Part shown: one piece after another, positions 1 to 11,904 of the stretch
Numbering within the stretch: position 1 is the first letter of the stretch
Layout: the number at the start of each line of letters is the position of its first letter
Assembly: GCA_034509425.1 (NCBI GenBank)
Contig: JAVTVJ010001730.1
Span: 1 to 64,000, forward strand
DNA length: 64,000 bases
Origin: Eopsaltria australis
Taxonomy: Eukaryota > Chordata > Aves > Passeriformes > Petroicidae
Direction of reading: 5' to 3'
Program-made: the position numbers and the translations under genes
The notes under the pieces: generated by a model
The model's input: only the letters and a program-made list of their open reading frames with translations
What the model was told of the DNA's origin: nothing
The model's database searches: none

Positions 1-2309
1 ATGGAAAGGATTATGGGAAGTGGGATAAGAGGGAGGGAAAGGGGGGAGTTGGGGTTTGGGGGATCCATGGATTTCTCCCAGGATCCCGGTTTTCTTCTCG
101 ATGGCTCCTCCCAAGCCATTCCAGCAGCGTTCCTGGGAACGCTGGGGTGGGAAATTCCATGGAATTCTCCTGGGATTTCTGTGGGCTGGTGGGAGAAGGG
201 ATCGGAGCCACAGGATTGGGAATATCCAAGAGAATTCCAAGAGAATTCCCACCTGGAGCTCCCAAATCCCACTTTGGGATGGATCTCAATCCCATCATTC
301 CTGACCATAATCCCTGGAAAAATTTGGAATTTTCAGCTATCCATGGAAAAGCAATCCTGGAGGAAAGGAGGAATTCCCAGTTTTTCACCCTCCAAAGGCA
401 AACTGGGAACAATTTGGGAAAAAAAGCCAGAATGTCAGGGCTTGGATCATCTCCGGAGGAAAATCCCAGCCCTGCCATTCCCGGAGTTTAATTCCATGCT
501 GGGAGAAGCAGAAAAAAAAAGGGAAAAGGGTGGGAAGGAGGATCCAGGAAGCACCTGGAGCACCAACAATTCCTGGAGCCGGAAAAACAATGGATTTTGG
601 GTTTTCCAGTGAGTCAGGGGCTGATCCATCAGGAAGGATGTTGGATGTGGAGTCATCCTAAAAAACCCAACCCTGAAATCCCAGCCGGTGATTCATGGTT
701 GAAAATTCCATCCCGAAATCCCGGAATTCTGACTTTTCTGCAGCGCTGCCAGCCCCGGCCATCCCAATATTCCAAATATTCCCAGAAAACCTTGGAATGC
801 CCATTCTGGGCTGGTGATCCCGGATTGGGACCCTTGGGATGTCCTTGGCCTTCGTATCGCAAGGGGGTGGATCCGGAATTCCTGGGATTCCCCCAGGCTT
901 TTCCCAGGATCTGGCATCTTTACCCCTACACCTTTCATTCCCAAAATTCCTTCCCAAATTTTTAACCCCTTAACCTTGGAATGTGCTCCCTCCTTCTCCC
1001 AGCACATTCCCAAAAATCCAACTCGTCCTCGGGAATTTTTCCCATTCCAAGCTCCTTGCCTTCCCCCTGGAGGTGCTCCAGCCTTTCCAGAAATTCTTGG
1101 AATTCTGCTCAATCCCATCCTTTGTATCCAATCCCATCCAAGATTCCAAACCCCCAGCATTCCCGGGAAAACTCAACAGAATTAAAACCCCCCCAGGAAT
1201 TCTTTCCCAGCTGCTGAAATTCCAGGTTTTCTAAGGAAAATCCCGGATCCATTCATCGCTCTTTAGATGTTGAAGGTGTTCCCAAAAATCCTTTTTCCCT
1301 ACGGAAATTCCCATAGGAAAATTCATGGTTTTCCATAGAAAATCCCAGATCCATTCACTGCTCTTTAGGTATTGAAGGCATTCCCGAAAATCCCTTTTCC
1401 CTATGGAATAACCCCTTGGAATGCCATCATTCCTCCCTCCTCACCATCTCCATCCTTCCCATCCCCTCGGGAATTCCAGGCAGGAATTCCCCAGGAATTT
1501 CTTTGGAATTCCAGCACTCACCGGCTGCTCTATCCCGGAACAAAAATTCCCAACTTTTCCTTCCTGCTTTTCCTTGTCTTCCCTCCGCTTCCCCCCGGTT
1601 GCTCCGAGGGGACAAAATCCCATGGATGGGGTATCCCTGTTTTCCATGGATCCTCTGGAATCGGCCGCTCCGGAGCTTTGGATTCCAATCCAAAGAAATC
1701 CCGGGAATGTTGATAAATTTATCCGATCCCTCCCCTCCGGATCAATCCCACCGGGATTGGTCTGACCCTCCCAGGGGCCGTTCCCAGGAAATTCCAGCCT
1801 CCAGCTCCAGGAAAAATCTGGAATTCCGAGCCGGGAAATAAACGGGATAAGAGGGGGAATTTCCCCTCCTATCCCGGTTTTATCCCAATAAAATCGGGAT
1901 TTTCCTTCTGTTAATTCCAAGCTTGAATTAAATCCGGGAAATTCCTCCCGGTCCCTATGGAATTTTCTCTCCTGCTTCCCAGAAAAAACAAGGATTTGAT
2001 AATTTAGGATGCAACAGCACAAAAAAAAAGTCGGGAAAACTCCAAAGTGGCGGAGGAAAAATGAGGATTTGAGGTGTCCGTGTGAAAAAATCCGGGAAAA
2101 GGCAGACTGAAAATTGTGGGGATAAAAATTCCAACTTTTTAGCTGGAAAAATGGGAATCAAGCACAGGAAAAGCTGGATAATAAAAGACAGGATTTGGTT
2201 TAATGCAAAATAAAATCAGGATTTGGATCCAAAGGAATTCCAAGGGGAATTCCAAGGGGAAGATGCAAAGGTTTTGATGGGAAGGGAAGGAAAAGGGAGA
2301 TTTGGGCAG

Positions 2310-2600
2310 GATATATGAATTAATAAATTATTAATTAATAAATGATTGTTATTAATAAATAGGAAAAGCGGGCTCCGAATTTTTGAATTTTCAGGGAATT
2401 TCTAGGAATAAATGATCAATTAATTAAATAATTAATTCTGTTTATTTATTAATAATAAGTAGGAGAAGTGGGCTTGGATAATTCCGAATTTTTTAATTTT
2501 AGGGAGTTTCTACTAATAAATGATTAATTAATAAATGATTAATTATATTTATTATTAATAAATAGGAAAAGCAGGCTCGGATAATTCCAAATTTTTGATT
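2310..2600. repeat. AT-rich tandem repeat, about 3 units of roughly 110 bp
   Basis: Three imperfect units each contain an ATTAATAAATAGGA-like start, a short GC-containing core (aaaagc[a/g]ggctcgga) and a run of TTAATTAATAAATGATT. It sits in SHANK3 intron 1 and stands out from its GC-rich surroundings. No coding signal is visible. Confidence 0.6.
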
Positions 2601-5072
2601 TTTTTTTTTTTTTAAGGAATTTTATCCAATTCCATGAGCTCGGATCATCCCAGATCCCCCTTGGAATCTGAGGCTCTTTAAGGATTTTTCCCACTCCAAA
2701 CAATTCCCAAATTCCCGGGAAAACCTCCCAGAAATCCCGGGAAAACGAATCCATCGTTCCCAAGGATGAGCCCATCCCGGATCTCCTCCCTTCAGGCTCC
2801 CCTCATTCCGTGAAAAAACCTGGATTATAAAAAAAGCCGGAATTTCCATCGATCCCCAACGGGAGGGGGGGGGGGGGAGGATTTGATTGGTTAATTAATC
2901 AACCGTAATTAATGAATTAATCGACGACCCGTGAATGTCGGGATAATTAAGGATCCAGGGAAAAAGCGGCTCTGGAATGTTGGATTCCGACTGGGATCAT
3001 CCAGAAAAATGGGCTTGAACAGCCCGGCCGAAGGGATTTTTCCATGGAAAATTGGAAATTCCATGGAAATTCCTGGAGCTGGGAATGGACGGAATTTAAT
3101 TAAGTCCTTCTTTGGGGTGATTTTAATTTCATTAATTATTAAGTAATTAATAAATTTAAGTCATTAAAGTTTTCATGGATATCACCATGGGAAAAGACGG
3201 GATAGGGATAATAAAAAAATGTGGGAATGAGGTGGGATCTGGGATTAAGCAAATACCAAAAACTAGGGAGAATCCGCTAAAAAAGTTGGAATTCTTAAGA
3301 AGCAGGATGGGAAATCCCAGAGCTGATCCCACAGGGAATTATCCCTTAAAATATTCCCAGGAAATCAGAGGAGACTCAGCAAAATTCCCTCGGGTTTTGT
3401 CAAAATTCCCACAAATTCTGGGCTCGGCAGAGGAGGGAAAACCCGGCCTGGGAATGAAGCAGCGAATTCCAAAGGGAATTTCCGGGAATTGCAGGGGGAG
3501 GGGGAGGAAAAGGCGGAAAAGTGGAGGAAAATCTATGGGAAAGGGAAAAGGAATGAGCCTGATCCAACTTTCCTTGGAGCAGGATTTTCCAGCCCCATCC
3601 CAGATTTTCCGGCCCCACCCCGGCTTTCCCAGCCCCATCCCAAATTTTCCGGCTCCATCCTAGATTTTCCAGCCCCTTTTCCAGAGAAAACGTTGGAAAA
3701 CCACAATTCCACCCCATTTAAGCAGCTTTTCCCACCCCAAGTCCCAAGAATTCCACGGAAACAAATCCCATTTCTCCCAAACCAAGCAGTGGAAACTCCC
3801 GAAAAATTCCAGCACAACCCCAAATCCCGGGAATCTCCCCGGGGGCAGAGTCGCCCTCCATGAGCCCAATCAAACCAAGTGGATCGATCGGAATCCGAGC
3901 GATTCCCGATTTTATCCGGGACAAATCCGCCGGCGGCAAAACCGAGGCTGCCGCGCGTTCCCGATCCACGGATTTTTTTTTTTTCCAAGAAAAATCCTCC
4001 TCGGATCAATCCGTGACCGCCGCGTTGGCAATTTAATAAATTCCAAAGGTTGTCGGAGCAAAATTCCCTTTTTTTTTCCCTTCCCAAGCGGATTTGCTGG
4101 AAGTTTTTGTATCCATTGAAGCGATTTTCATGGGAGACATCAATCCCATCTTTTCGTTTTCCGGTGATTTTTTTTTTCGGGAAGAAAAATTTTCCGTGCT
4201 TAATCGGGAGGAATTTTGAGGGATTCTCAAGGCAAGAAAAACTTGGCATTAAAAGGGAATTAATTTAGGCTTGGAAATGTCCCTGAGGACTGAAAAAAAT
4301 CAGGAATAACGGCTTGGAATTCCATCTGCTCGATTCCTTGGGAATGCGGGAGCAGCCAGAGAGCTCCGGCGCCCACCAGGAACAGCAAAAAAAACCGGGA
4401 ATTTTTTCCCAATTATTCCTTAAATTAAGAGGTTTTTGTGACCAGCAAAATCTTGGAGTTGGGGTGCTGAAACTCTTGGAATTGTCATAAACGGCAGGAA
4501 TGGGAAAACTCCGGAGGAAGTTGGGAAGGGCTGGAAAACTCCGGAAGGGAATGGCTTTCCCAACGGGATTTAATGGCCCAGAATCCATAAATATTCCAGA
4601 GGAACAACTGGAGCTTGGGAATGCTCCTGTCTCCTTAAAATCCGGCTCCGAGCTCCCAGACCCCGTGGGAGGTTGGGATAATTTTATCCCGGGTCTCCAC
4701 CACCCTTCCCACGGAGCAGCCGGAGGCGGGAATGGCTCTTCCCGAAGAATCCGCGGATCCGGGATGGAGACACAGCCAAAGGAAAGGCGGGAATGGCTCT
4801 TCCTGAAGGATCTGGGATGGGACAGGGAAGCTCCAGCCGGATCCAAAGGATCCTCAGGGATTTGTGCATCGTCCTTTTCCCAGGATCACATTCCCAGCTC
4901 TGGGGGAGGGAAGGGGGGTGATCCAGGTTCTGAAGTTCCATAAAATCATGGGTTTGGGAATTCCAGAGCTCCAAAGAAATCAGTTCCCTGCCCTGTGGAA
5001 AAGCTCCAGGACGGGAAACACTGGCACAGGCACCTGGAGCTCCGGGCTGAGCCTGGATCCTGGATCACGGCT

Positions 5073-5209
5073 GGATTCCCTGGAATCCTGCACTGGGATC
5101 AGTGGGACATCCCATGGATTCCCTGGAATCCTGCACTGGGGTCGGTGGGACATCCCATGGATTCCCTGGAATCCTGCACTGGGATCGGTGGGACATCCCA
5201 TGGATTCCC
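5073..5209. repeat. 43-bp tandem repeat, about 3 copies
   Basis: A 43-bp unit starting ggattccctggaatcctg and including gggacatcccat is repeated about three times with one or two substitutions per copy. It lies in the SHANK3 intron. Confidence 0.8.
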
Positions 5210-5859
5210 AGTGCCACAGGCCCCGTGTCCCCAGTGCCACCCCGCTGTCACCCTTGGGGACCCCACGAGAGGATTTTCCCCATCGAGGGGGCTCTGGCTT
5301 CCCTCGGTCCCCTCCGCTCGCCCCAGTCTGTCCCCTCATCGCTGTCACCTCACCGTCACCCGCCTTTGTCACCTCGGCTTTGTCACCCGATCGTTGTCAC
5401 CTCTTTGTCACCTCAGGCCCCAAGCCACGCTCCTCCTCTAATTAGGGCTCTTAATTAGCCCCCATTACCGCAGCCCCTCAGCTCTGCCTGCTTTCCCAGC
5501 GCTTCATCCCTACAAATCCCCCAATTCCAGGGAATTCCCGGCTCCGGGGATCGATCCCGGTGCCCTGCCGGACCCTGGGGCAGCCGGGATGGCGCCCGTG
5601 GTGTCACCCTGGGGTGCCCAGCTGACCCCACAGTGTGGGCTGTGCCCTCCTGGGTCATTCCAGGGGTCACTCCTGGATTCCAGGGGTCACTCCTGGACCC
5701 TCGGAGGTCATTCCTGCACATCCCACCTCTGGCAGTGTCCATCACCCCCACACCATTCCAGTGTCCACCACACCACCACTGTCCAGCCTTTTGGACACCC
5801 AGCACCCTGGACACGAGTGACCATCACACGCCACCGCTGTGGCCCCACAGCCCGGCCCT

Positions 5860-6110
5860 GCTGATCCTGATCCCGGTCCCAGTCCCGGTTCCAATCCCAA
5901 CCCGGGAGCCGATCCCAAATCCAGCCCCGGAGCCAATACTGGTTCCAGGCCTGTGCTGGAGCCTCCAGGGCCGCCCCCGCTTCCAGTCCCGGTTCCAGGC
6001 GGGCTCTGGAGCCGCCCCTGTTCCCAATCCCGGTTCCAATCCCGGGCCCGGAGCCGATCCCAATCCCGGTTCCAGGCCGGCGCTGGAGCCTCCCGGGCGC
6101 CCCCACTCCC
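5860..6110. repeat. GC-rich short-unit repeat (cccggttccaatcccggg type)
   Basis: The words ccggttcca, gatcccaaatcc and ggagccgatccc recur imperfectly through about 250 bp. The repeat leads into the CpG-rich SHANK3 promoter region. Open frames on both strands (Pro/Gly/Arg-rich) are a by-product of composition. Confidence 0.5.
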
Positions 6111-7400
6111 CGTGAAATCCCGGTCCCAAGTCCGGTCCCAGAGGTGCGGACCCCTGGAGCGGGGAGCGGCCCCGGGGCGGCAGCGCTGGCACCGGGCTCT
6201 GCGGGGACCGGAGAGGACAGCGGGGAACCGGGGCACCGAGAAGTGGGCACCGAGAAGTGGGCAGCGGGACCCGGGCAGCGGGGACCCGTCCTGCCGGGCC
6301 CGCGGCGGGGAGAAGTTTGCCGGTGCTGCCGGGGAGGCAGCTGGGGCCGAGAGCGGGGCCGGGAACGGGGCCAGGAACGGGCGGGATGCGCAGGGGGACC
6401 GGCGCCCATCGGGATGCGGGTCTGGGCTGGTCAGGGACCGGGACCGGGTCCGGGACCGGGTCAGGTCAGGATGCGGATCGGCGCCGGTCCGGGCGCGTTG
6501 CGGATCAGGGCGCGGGTCGGGAGCGCTCTGGGTACGAATAGGGGCCAGCCTGGGTTTGGGTCGGGGTGGGTCCGGGTGCGGATCAGGATGCGGGTGAGGG
6601 CCGGTCCGGGTGCTCATCGGGACCGCTTCTGATGCGGGACCGGACCGGTCTGGGGTTCAGAGCAGGGTGCGGGTAGGGACCGCTCGGGGCTGCGCATCCC
6701 GGCGCGGCTCGGGGCCGGTCCGGGTGCGGATCGCGGCCGGTCTGGGTGAGGGTAAGGGCTGGTCTGGACGTGGATCGGGGCCGGTGTGGGTGCAGGTCGG
6801 GACCGCTCGGGGCTGCGCATCCCGGCGCGGCTCGGGGCCGGTCCGGGTGTGTCGCGGTCCCGCTGCGCATCCCGGCGCGGTGGCGGCTGCTCGGGCTCGC
6901 TCCCCGCTCGCTCCCGGATCTCTCACTCCCTCCTCACTCTCTCCCTCACTCGTCACTCACCGTCTGCTGCAGGTCGGGGATGCCGATGCGCACCACGATG
7001 GCGCCGGGCGCGGGCTCCTCCATGCGCACCGGGGCCGCCAGCTTGGGCGAGCGGGGCCCTCCGGGGCCCCGGAGCGGCTCCAGGCGCGGCTCCTCCCGCA
7101 GGCCGGGGCTCGGCTCCCCGCTGCTGCCGGCGGCGCGGGGCTGGCGCTCCGGCGGCGGGTCCGGCGGCGGCGACTCGGGGCTCTCATGCTGGCTGCCCGC
7201 GGGGCTCAGAGGCATGCTCCGTGCGCCGCGCCGGCCGGCCCGCACCGGCCCCGGCCCCGGCCCCGGCTCCCGCACCCGCAGCCGCTCCCGCACCCGCGGC
7301 CGCCGCCGCTCCGCTCCACACCGCGCCGGGGCCGCGATCGGCGCCCGCCCGGGGCCCTGCGGGGGAACACGAGGGGTCAGTGACACGGTGGGACAGAGCC
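6110..7400. promoter_or_regulatory. SHANK3: CpG island over the SHANK3 first exon and promoter
   Basis: CpG density is very high throughout and includes long CG-rich Pro/Arg-coding-like runs. The island covers the first coding exon (minus strand) and the sequence just upstream of it, as expected for the promoter of a brain-expressed scaffold gene. Within it, two copies of a block containing gctcggggctgcgcatcccg lie about 125 bp apart (near 6685 and 6810). No clear TATA box was seen. The transcription start cannot be placed from sequence alone. Confidence 0.6.
6961..7215 (-). CDS. SHANK3: SHANK3, first coding exon (5' partial gene)
   Basis: SHANK3 is a postsynaptic-density scaffold with SPN, ankyrin, SH3, PDZ and SAM domains; only its extreme N-terminus is present here. 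The minus-strand exon ends IVVRIGIPDLQQT followed directly by the donor GTGAGTG at 6960. From family knowledge, the classical human protein starts with a 21-residue segment ending VVRVGIPDLQQT; here the Met at 7023 gives exactly 21 residues (MEEPAPGA...). The frame is also open upstream, and a Met at 7215 (MPLSPAGSQ...) would add 64 Pro/Ser/Glu-rich residues, similar in kind to the longer N-terminus annotated for some mammalian isoforms. The upstream start is shown; which Met is used is unresolved. ARSA lies upstream in divergent orientation, as in human 22q13. Confidence 0.85.
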
Positions 7401-8750
7401 GGGACGGTCCCCGGGAGAGGCATCGCGGGTGGCGCGGAGCGGGAGGTGCGTGGGGAACTGTGGAGGGAGCCCTGGAATCGCCACCCCCAGCTGGGAGCGT
7501 CCCCAGGAGGGGCCGTTCCTTGGGAGAAATCTGGGAAGGGACCCCCGGAACCTCCAGCCCCAGCTGGGAGCACCCCAAAGGAGTGATCATTCCCCAGGAG
7601 AAATCTGGGAATGGACCCCTGGAATTCTCACCCTCAGCAGGGATCATTCCCAGGATGGACATGGACATTCCCACAGGGACCCTCTGGAATTGTCCCCTGG
7701 AGGGGCCGTTCCCCACGAGAAATCCAGGAGTGAATTCCCGCTCTCCCCATGGACATTCCCACAGGATCCCACAAATGACCCATCAGGGATCATCCTGAAA
7801 AACTGACCATTCCTCGGGAGAAATCTGGGTAGGGACCCCTGGATCCCACAAATTCCCCCAGCAGGGCCCATTCCCACGAGTTTTCTGGGATTAGCCCCAC
7901 TTTTCACATGGAATCTCCTCAGGAATTCCATGGAATTCCCCCGTTAGGATCCATCCCCTAAAGGGACCCCACCACAGAGAGACTTTGGGACGCCCCTTGG
8001 GGACACCCCTGAGGGATGAGGAAAAAAAGCAGGAAAACCCCAAAATTCCACCTGGGAAAACGCCCTTGAGATGGAGAAAAATCGGGATAAAACCGGGGAA
8101 AACCACAGGATCCTCCCGCCCCATGGCCTGGGATAGACGAGGAAACCTTTGGATTCATCCCCTGATCCCATCCCTAATTCCCCTCACCTCTTTTCCCAAA
8201 TCTGGATTTGATTTATTCCCATTTTCCCAAGTCCTGGATTTGATTTATTCCCATTTTTCCCCCTCTCTCCGCCTCGTTATCCCGCAAATTAAACGCTCCA
8301 GATGGTGATCCTGGGGATTTTTCCTGCTTTTTTTTTTTGTTTCCCACCCTTCATTAATTCCCGATAAATGTAAAGGCCTGGCTGGGAGAGGCTGAAAAAA
8401 ATTCCACGGCAGAATTCCCCAAATTCCATTTTCCAGAGTCATTTTTCCTCCTTAAATCGATTTCTCAGCTCATGAAATTTTTAAAAATCCCTTTTTTCCC
8501 CAAGGATTCCACAGAATCTTTTAGGAATTGTAACCCAGGGAGCCTCATTCCGACAGCAGGGGGGGGAAAAAAAGGTTGGAAAAGCATTCAAGGGAGTTGG
8601 AAAAATATTCCAAGGAGATTCTTCCCTTTCCTTGGATTTTTGAGCATTCCCAGGACTTCCGAGCATTCCCAAAAGGGTCAGAGCGGAGCCACCTTCGCCC
8701 CTTTTGCCGTGGGAACAGAATTCCCTGATTTCCTGCCCTTCCTGGAATTT
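7401..8750. other. Intergenic sequence upstream of SHANK3, no gene seen
   Basis: The first part (7.4-7.9 kb) carries diverged repeats of a ggagaaatctgggaa / ccccagctgggagc type. The rest is unremarkable sequence with T-rich runs. No splice-consistent coding segment was recognised on either strand. Confidence 0.5.
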
Positions 8751-9085
8751 TGGGAATATTTGGGAGGATTTTTTTGTGATTTTTTTATAATTTTGGGGGG
8801 AATTTGTTTTTGGTTTTTTTTATTTGGGGATTTTTGGGGGGTTTTTATTTTTTTACCTTTTTTTGGGGGGGGGGGAATTTTTTGTGGGACTTTTTGGGAT
8901 TTTAATTTTTATTAATTATTACTATAAATATATAATATTACAATATATTATAAGATTATATATTGTAATCTAATATATAATAATATATTATAATAAGATA
9001 CTATATTATTATAATATATTATTATAAATATAATGTATTCATAATAAATATATTTTTAATGGGTTCTTTTTTATTTATTTGGGAA
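8750..9085. repeat. T-rich then AT-only low-complexity tract
   Basis: A G/T-rich tract (ttttttgggggg type) passes into about 140 bp of almost pure A/T made of TATAATATATTATA-like words that are locally self-complementary. It directly borders the 29-bp minisatellite region. Confidence 0.8.
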
Positions 9086-9224
9086 TTTTTTTGGAATTTT
9101 TTTGTGGGGAGAAGACAAACAGCGCCAGGAAGAACCACAGGACATCAACGGTGCCATCCAGGAATGCTCCAAAAACCAGGAAAAGGGGGAAAAGGGAAGG
9201 TGGAAAAGGGATCGGGGGGGTCAA

Positions 9225-10230
9225 TCCCTCACCTGGAAGAACCAGGGAGACAAAGCCTCTCCTGGGAAGATCAGGGAACCGGGAAGGATCAGAGAGAGAA
9301 ACCTGGAAGGGTCAAGGGAGCCAAACCTGCAAGGATCAGGGATCCAAACCCTCACCTGGATCAGGGATCCTGGAAGGATCTGGGATCCAAAGCCTCACCT
9401 GGAAGAGTCAGGGAGCCAAACCCTCACCTGGAGTTCTCAGGGGAGCCAAAGCCTCCTCTGGAAGGATCAAGGGAACCTGGAAGGATCCAGGAGTCACAAC
9501 CTCACCTGGATCAGGGGCCTGGAAGGATCTGGGATCCAGAACCTCGCCTGGAAGGATCTGGAGCCAATCCCTTTTCTGGAAAGATCAGGGGGCCTGGAAG
9601 GATCAGGGATCCGATCCCTCCCCTGGAAGGGTCAGGGATCCAATCCCTCCCCTGAAAGGGTCAGGGATCCAATCCCTCCCCTGGAAGGGTCAGGGATCCA
9701 ATCCCTCCCCTGGAAGGGTCAGGGATCCAATCCCTCCCCTGGAAGGGTCAGGGATCCAATCCCTCCCCTGGAAGGATCAGGGATCCGATCCCTCCCCTGG
9801 AAGGATCAGGGATCCGATCCCTCCCCTGGAAGGGTCAGGGATCCGATCCCTCCCCTGGAAGGGTCAGGGATCCGATCCCTCCCCTGGAAGGGTCAGGGGC
9901 CCAAGGCCTCACCTGGATCAGGGATCCTGGAAGGATCAGGGATCCAGACCCTCATCTGGAATTCTCAGGGGAGCCAAAGCCTCCCCTGGAATGATCAAAG
10001 GAGCCTGGAAGGATCAGGGATACAATCCCTCTCCTGGAAAGACCAGGGAGTTTGGAAGGGTCAGGGAGCCAAAACTCCTCACCTGGATCAGGGGCCTGGA
10101 AAGATCAGGAAGCCAAACTTGGAATGATCAGGGATCCAAACCCTCACCTGGAAGGATCGGGGGCCAAACCCTCGCCTGGATCAGGGAACCTGGAAGGCTC
10201 AGGGATCCAATCCCTGCCCGGGAAGGCTCG
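9225..10230. repeat. 29-bp minisatellite (tcagggatccaatccctccc type)
   Basis: The core (about 9600-9900) is a near-perfect 29-bp unit, tcagggatcc[a/g]atccctccc followed by ctggaaggg or ctggaagga, in about ten consecutive copies. Diverged units extend on both sides. Because 29 is not a multiple of three, all frames read through related peptides (for example PWKGQGSNPSPGRVRD), which creates several long but meaningless open frames. Confidence 0.92.
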
Positions 10231-10580
10231 GGAATGTCGGCTCGGGAATGTCGCCGCTGCCACCCCCGGGCCGTTACTGATTGACCAGGGCGGCCTCGGG
10301 AGCAGCCGCTCGGTGACTCCAGAGCCTCTGGAATGCGCGGGGACCTCGGCAACGGGGGATTGTCCTGCGCTGTCCCCGCGGTGCCACCGGGGCCGGTCCC
10401 CGGTGCGGTGCCAGCCCCGTGCCAGCCCCGTCGCTGTCCCCGCGCTTATCTGGGCACGGCGAGGTCACCGCTGCTGGCCCTGCCCCACGTGACGGCGACA
10501 CGGAGCGGCCCGGGCCACCCCCGCCTGTCCTTTGTCACCGCGGGGGTGCTGGGGACAAACCTGAGCGGGGACTGGGACGG
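10230..10580. other. Non-repetitive GC-rich segment between two repeat arrays
   Basis: This roughly 350-bp CpG-rich segment lacks tandem repeats and contains cccacgtgacgg (a CACGTG E-box) and cttatctggg (a GATA-type site). It could be a regulatory element, but nothing here proves it. Confidence 0.3.
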
Positions 10581-10790
10581 GGACAGGGGAAGGGAAAGGG
10601 ACAGGGACAGGAGCAAGGGAAGGGAAAGGAGCAGAGGAAGGGACAGGAGCAGGGGGAGGGACAGGAGAAGGGACAGGGATGGCAGCAGGGGAAGGGAAAG
10701 GGACAGGGGAAGGGACGGGAGCAGGGACAGGGAAAGGGGCAGGGACAGGTGGAAGGAGCAGGAAAAGGGAAGGGACAGGGCCAGGATTGT
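10575..10790. repeat. Polypurine (gggacaggrgaagg)n tract
   Basis: About 215 bp of almost uninterrupted purines on the plus strand are built from hexamer-like words gggaca, ggggaa, gggaaa and ggagca. Translated it gives RDRSRGRER-type peptides that resemble an RS/RD domain only by composition. Confidence 0.85.
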
Positions 10791-11164
10791 CCTCCCTGGA
10801 GTCCCCGCCCGTGCCAGGACACGCTGGGGACAGCGCGGGGAGCATCGATCGGCCGCGGTGGCCGCAGTGTCCCCGCAGTGTCCCCAGCGCCTGCCGGGTA
10901 ATTCCATCGATTTTCCCTCTCCCGCTTTTCCAGGGGCACTGGGACACCGGGCATTAAAGGGCGAGTGCCACCCCCTCGGCGACATGGGGACCTCAGGGAG
11001 GGCCCGCGGGACAAGGGGGACATCCTTGGGACATCGGTGTCCCCAAATGTCTGGCACAGGGACAGGGACACCCCAGCAGGGCAGGGATTTCCAGGGATCC
11101 CGTGGGAAGAGTTCCGGGTGGATGTTTTTTGGGATTTCTTCAGATTTATGGAAAAGAATCGGGG

Positions 11165-11405
11165 AATTATGGAATGGTTTGGGATGGGACATTGAAAATC
11201 ACTCAGTGTCACCACTCAGGGTCACCTCCCACTGTCCCAGGCAGCCCCAAACCTCATCCAAGGACACTTCCAGGGATCCAGGGGCAGCCACAGCTGCTCT
11301 GGGAATTCCAGCCCAGCCAGGAGTTCCTTCCCAAAATCCCACCCCAATCTCTCCTTTCCCAGTGGGAAGCCATTCCCTGTGTCCTGTCCCTCCACCCTTT
11401 GGAAT
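11165..11405 (+). mobile_element. CR1 LINE 3' fragment
   Basis: The order of diagnostic words matches the avian CR1 3' region as I know it: gggtcacctcccactgtccc, ccaaacctcatccaaggacac, ttccagggatccaggggcag, ccacagctgctctggg, cagtgggaagccattccctg and tgtcctgtccctcc. Another copy with the same words in the opposite orientation is at 63.5-63.9 kb. It is 5' truncated and carries no reading frame. Confidence 0.8.
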
Positions 11406-11659
11406 TTTCCCCTCTCCCCGTTTCCCGCAGCTCTTCCAGGCGCTGGGAAGCCAAAATTAGGTCAGCGCAGAGCTCTGGCTTTCCAGCCGAACATTCCCGA
11501 CTTTCCCGGCGGGAGCTGCTCCATCCCTGCCCCGCCCTTCTCGGACGATCCCAAAATTCAGTGCCGCAAAATCCCAAAATTCCCGGCTGTTCCAACCCCT
11601 CCAAAAAAAGGGATTTGAGTCATTCCCAGCCCTGTCTCGGCTGGAGCCACCCCTGGGAA

Positions 11660-11830
11660 CAGCTGGTGGTGGCCCTGATGTCCCCACCCTTGGGGACATC
11701 TCTGGAGGTGCCACCCATCCTGTCCCTGATGTCCCTACCCCTGGGGACAGCTCTGGAGGTGCCACCCATCCTGTCCCTGATGTCCCCACCCTTGGGGACA
11801 GCTCTGGAGGTGCCACCCAGGCCTGGGAGT
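11660..11830. repeat. 51-bp tandem repeat, about 3 copies
   Basis: A unit containing ctgatgtccccacccttggg and gacagctctggaggtgccac is repeated three times. Since 51 is a multiple of three, the repeat stays open in one frame (LMSPPLGTALEVPPILS), but there is no sign of an exon. Confidence 0.85.
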
Positions 11831-11904
11831 GGCTCAGGGTGGCACTGCCAGTGCCAGGCTTGGCCCTGTCCCTCCCCTGCCACCTGTGACCGGCCCTGGG
11901 CACA

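Larger units (their letters stand above)
1..6960 (-). other. SHANK3: SHANK3 intron 1 (partial, runs off the left edge)
   Basis: This stretch lies downstream, on the minus strand, of the donor site that ends the first SHANK3 coding exon. I looked on the minus strand for the next expected coding exon, which in vertebrate SHANK3 begins with a conserved globular N-terminal domain, and found nothing resembling it, so exon 2 is probably beyond position 1. The content is intron-like: A/G-rich sequence full of ggaattcc-type words, short tandem repeats (listed separately), an AT-rich patch at 2.3-2.6 kb and GC-rich tandem repeats from 5.8 kb into the promoter island. Open frames here look accidental. 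Intron status is inference from the donor site and the absence of exon 2. Confidence 0.6.

Noticed and set aside
1..6960. SHANK3 exon 2 (N-terminal globular domain)
   Set aside because: Searched for on the minus strand by expected protein content; nothing similar was found, so the intron is taken to extend past the window.
8472..8915. 147-codon Phe/Gly-rich open frame
   Set aside because: Its C-terminal half is a t/g-rich low-complexity tract; no start or splice support.
9600..9900. Regularly spaced repeats that could suggest a CRISPR array
   Set aside because: Units are contiguous with no unique spacers, and the context is a vertebrate genome.
9079..10284. 401-codon plus-strand open frame with SPGRVRDPIPPLEG repeats
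   Set aside because: 29-bp minisatellite without stops in the three frames; the repeated peptides in different frames show it is not coding.
10333..11460. RS/RD-rich open frame resembling a splicing-factor domain
   Set aside because: The Arg-Asp/Arg-Ser/Arg-Gly residues come from a purine hexamer tract, and the frame ends in a CR1 fragment.
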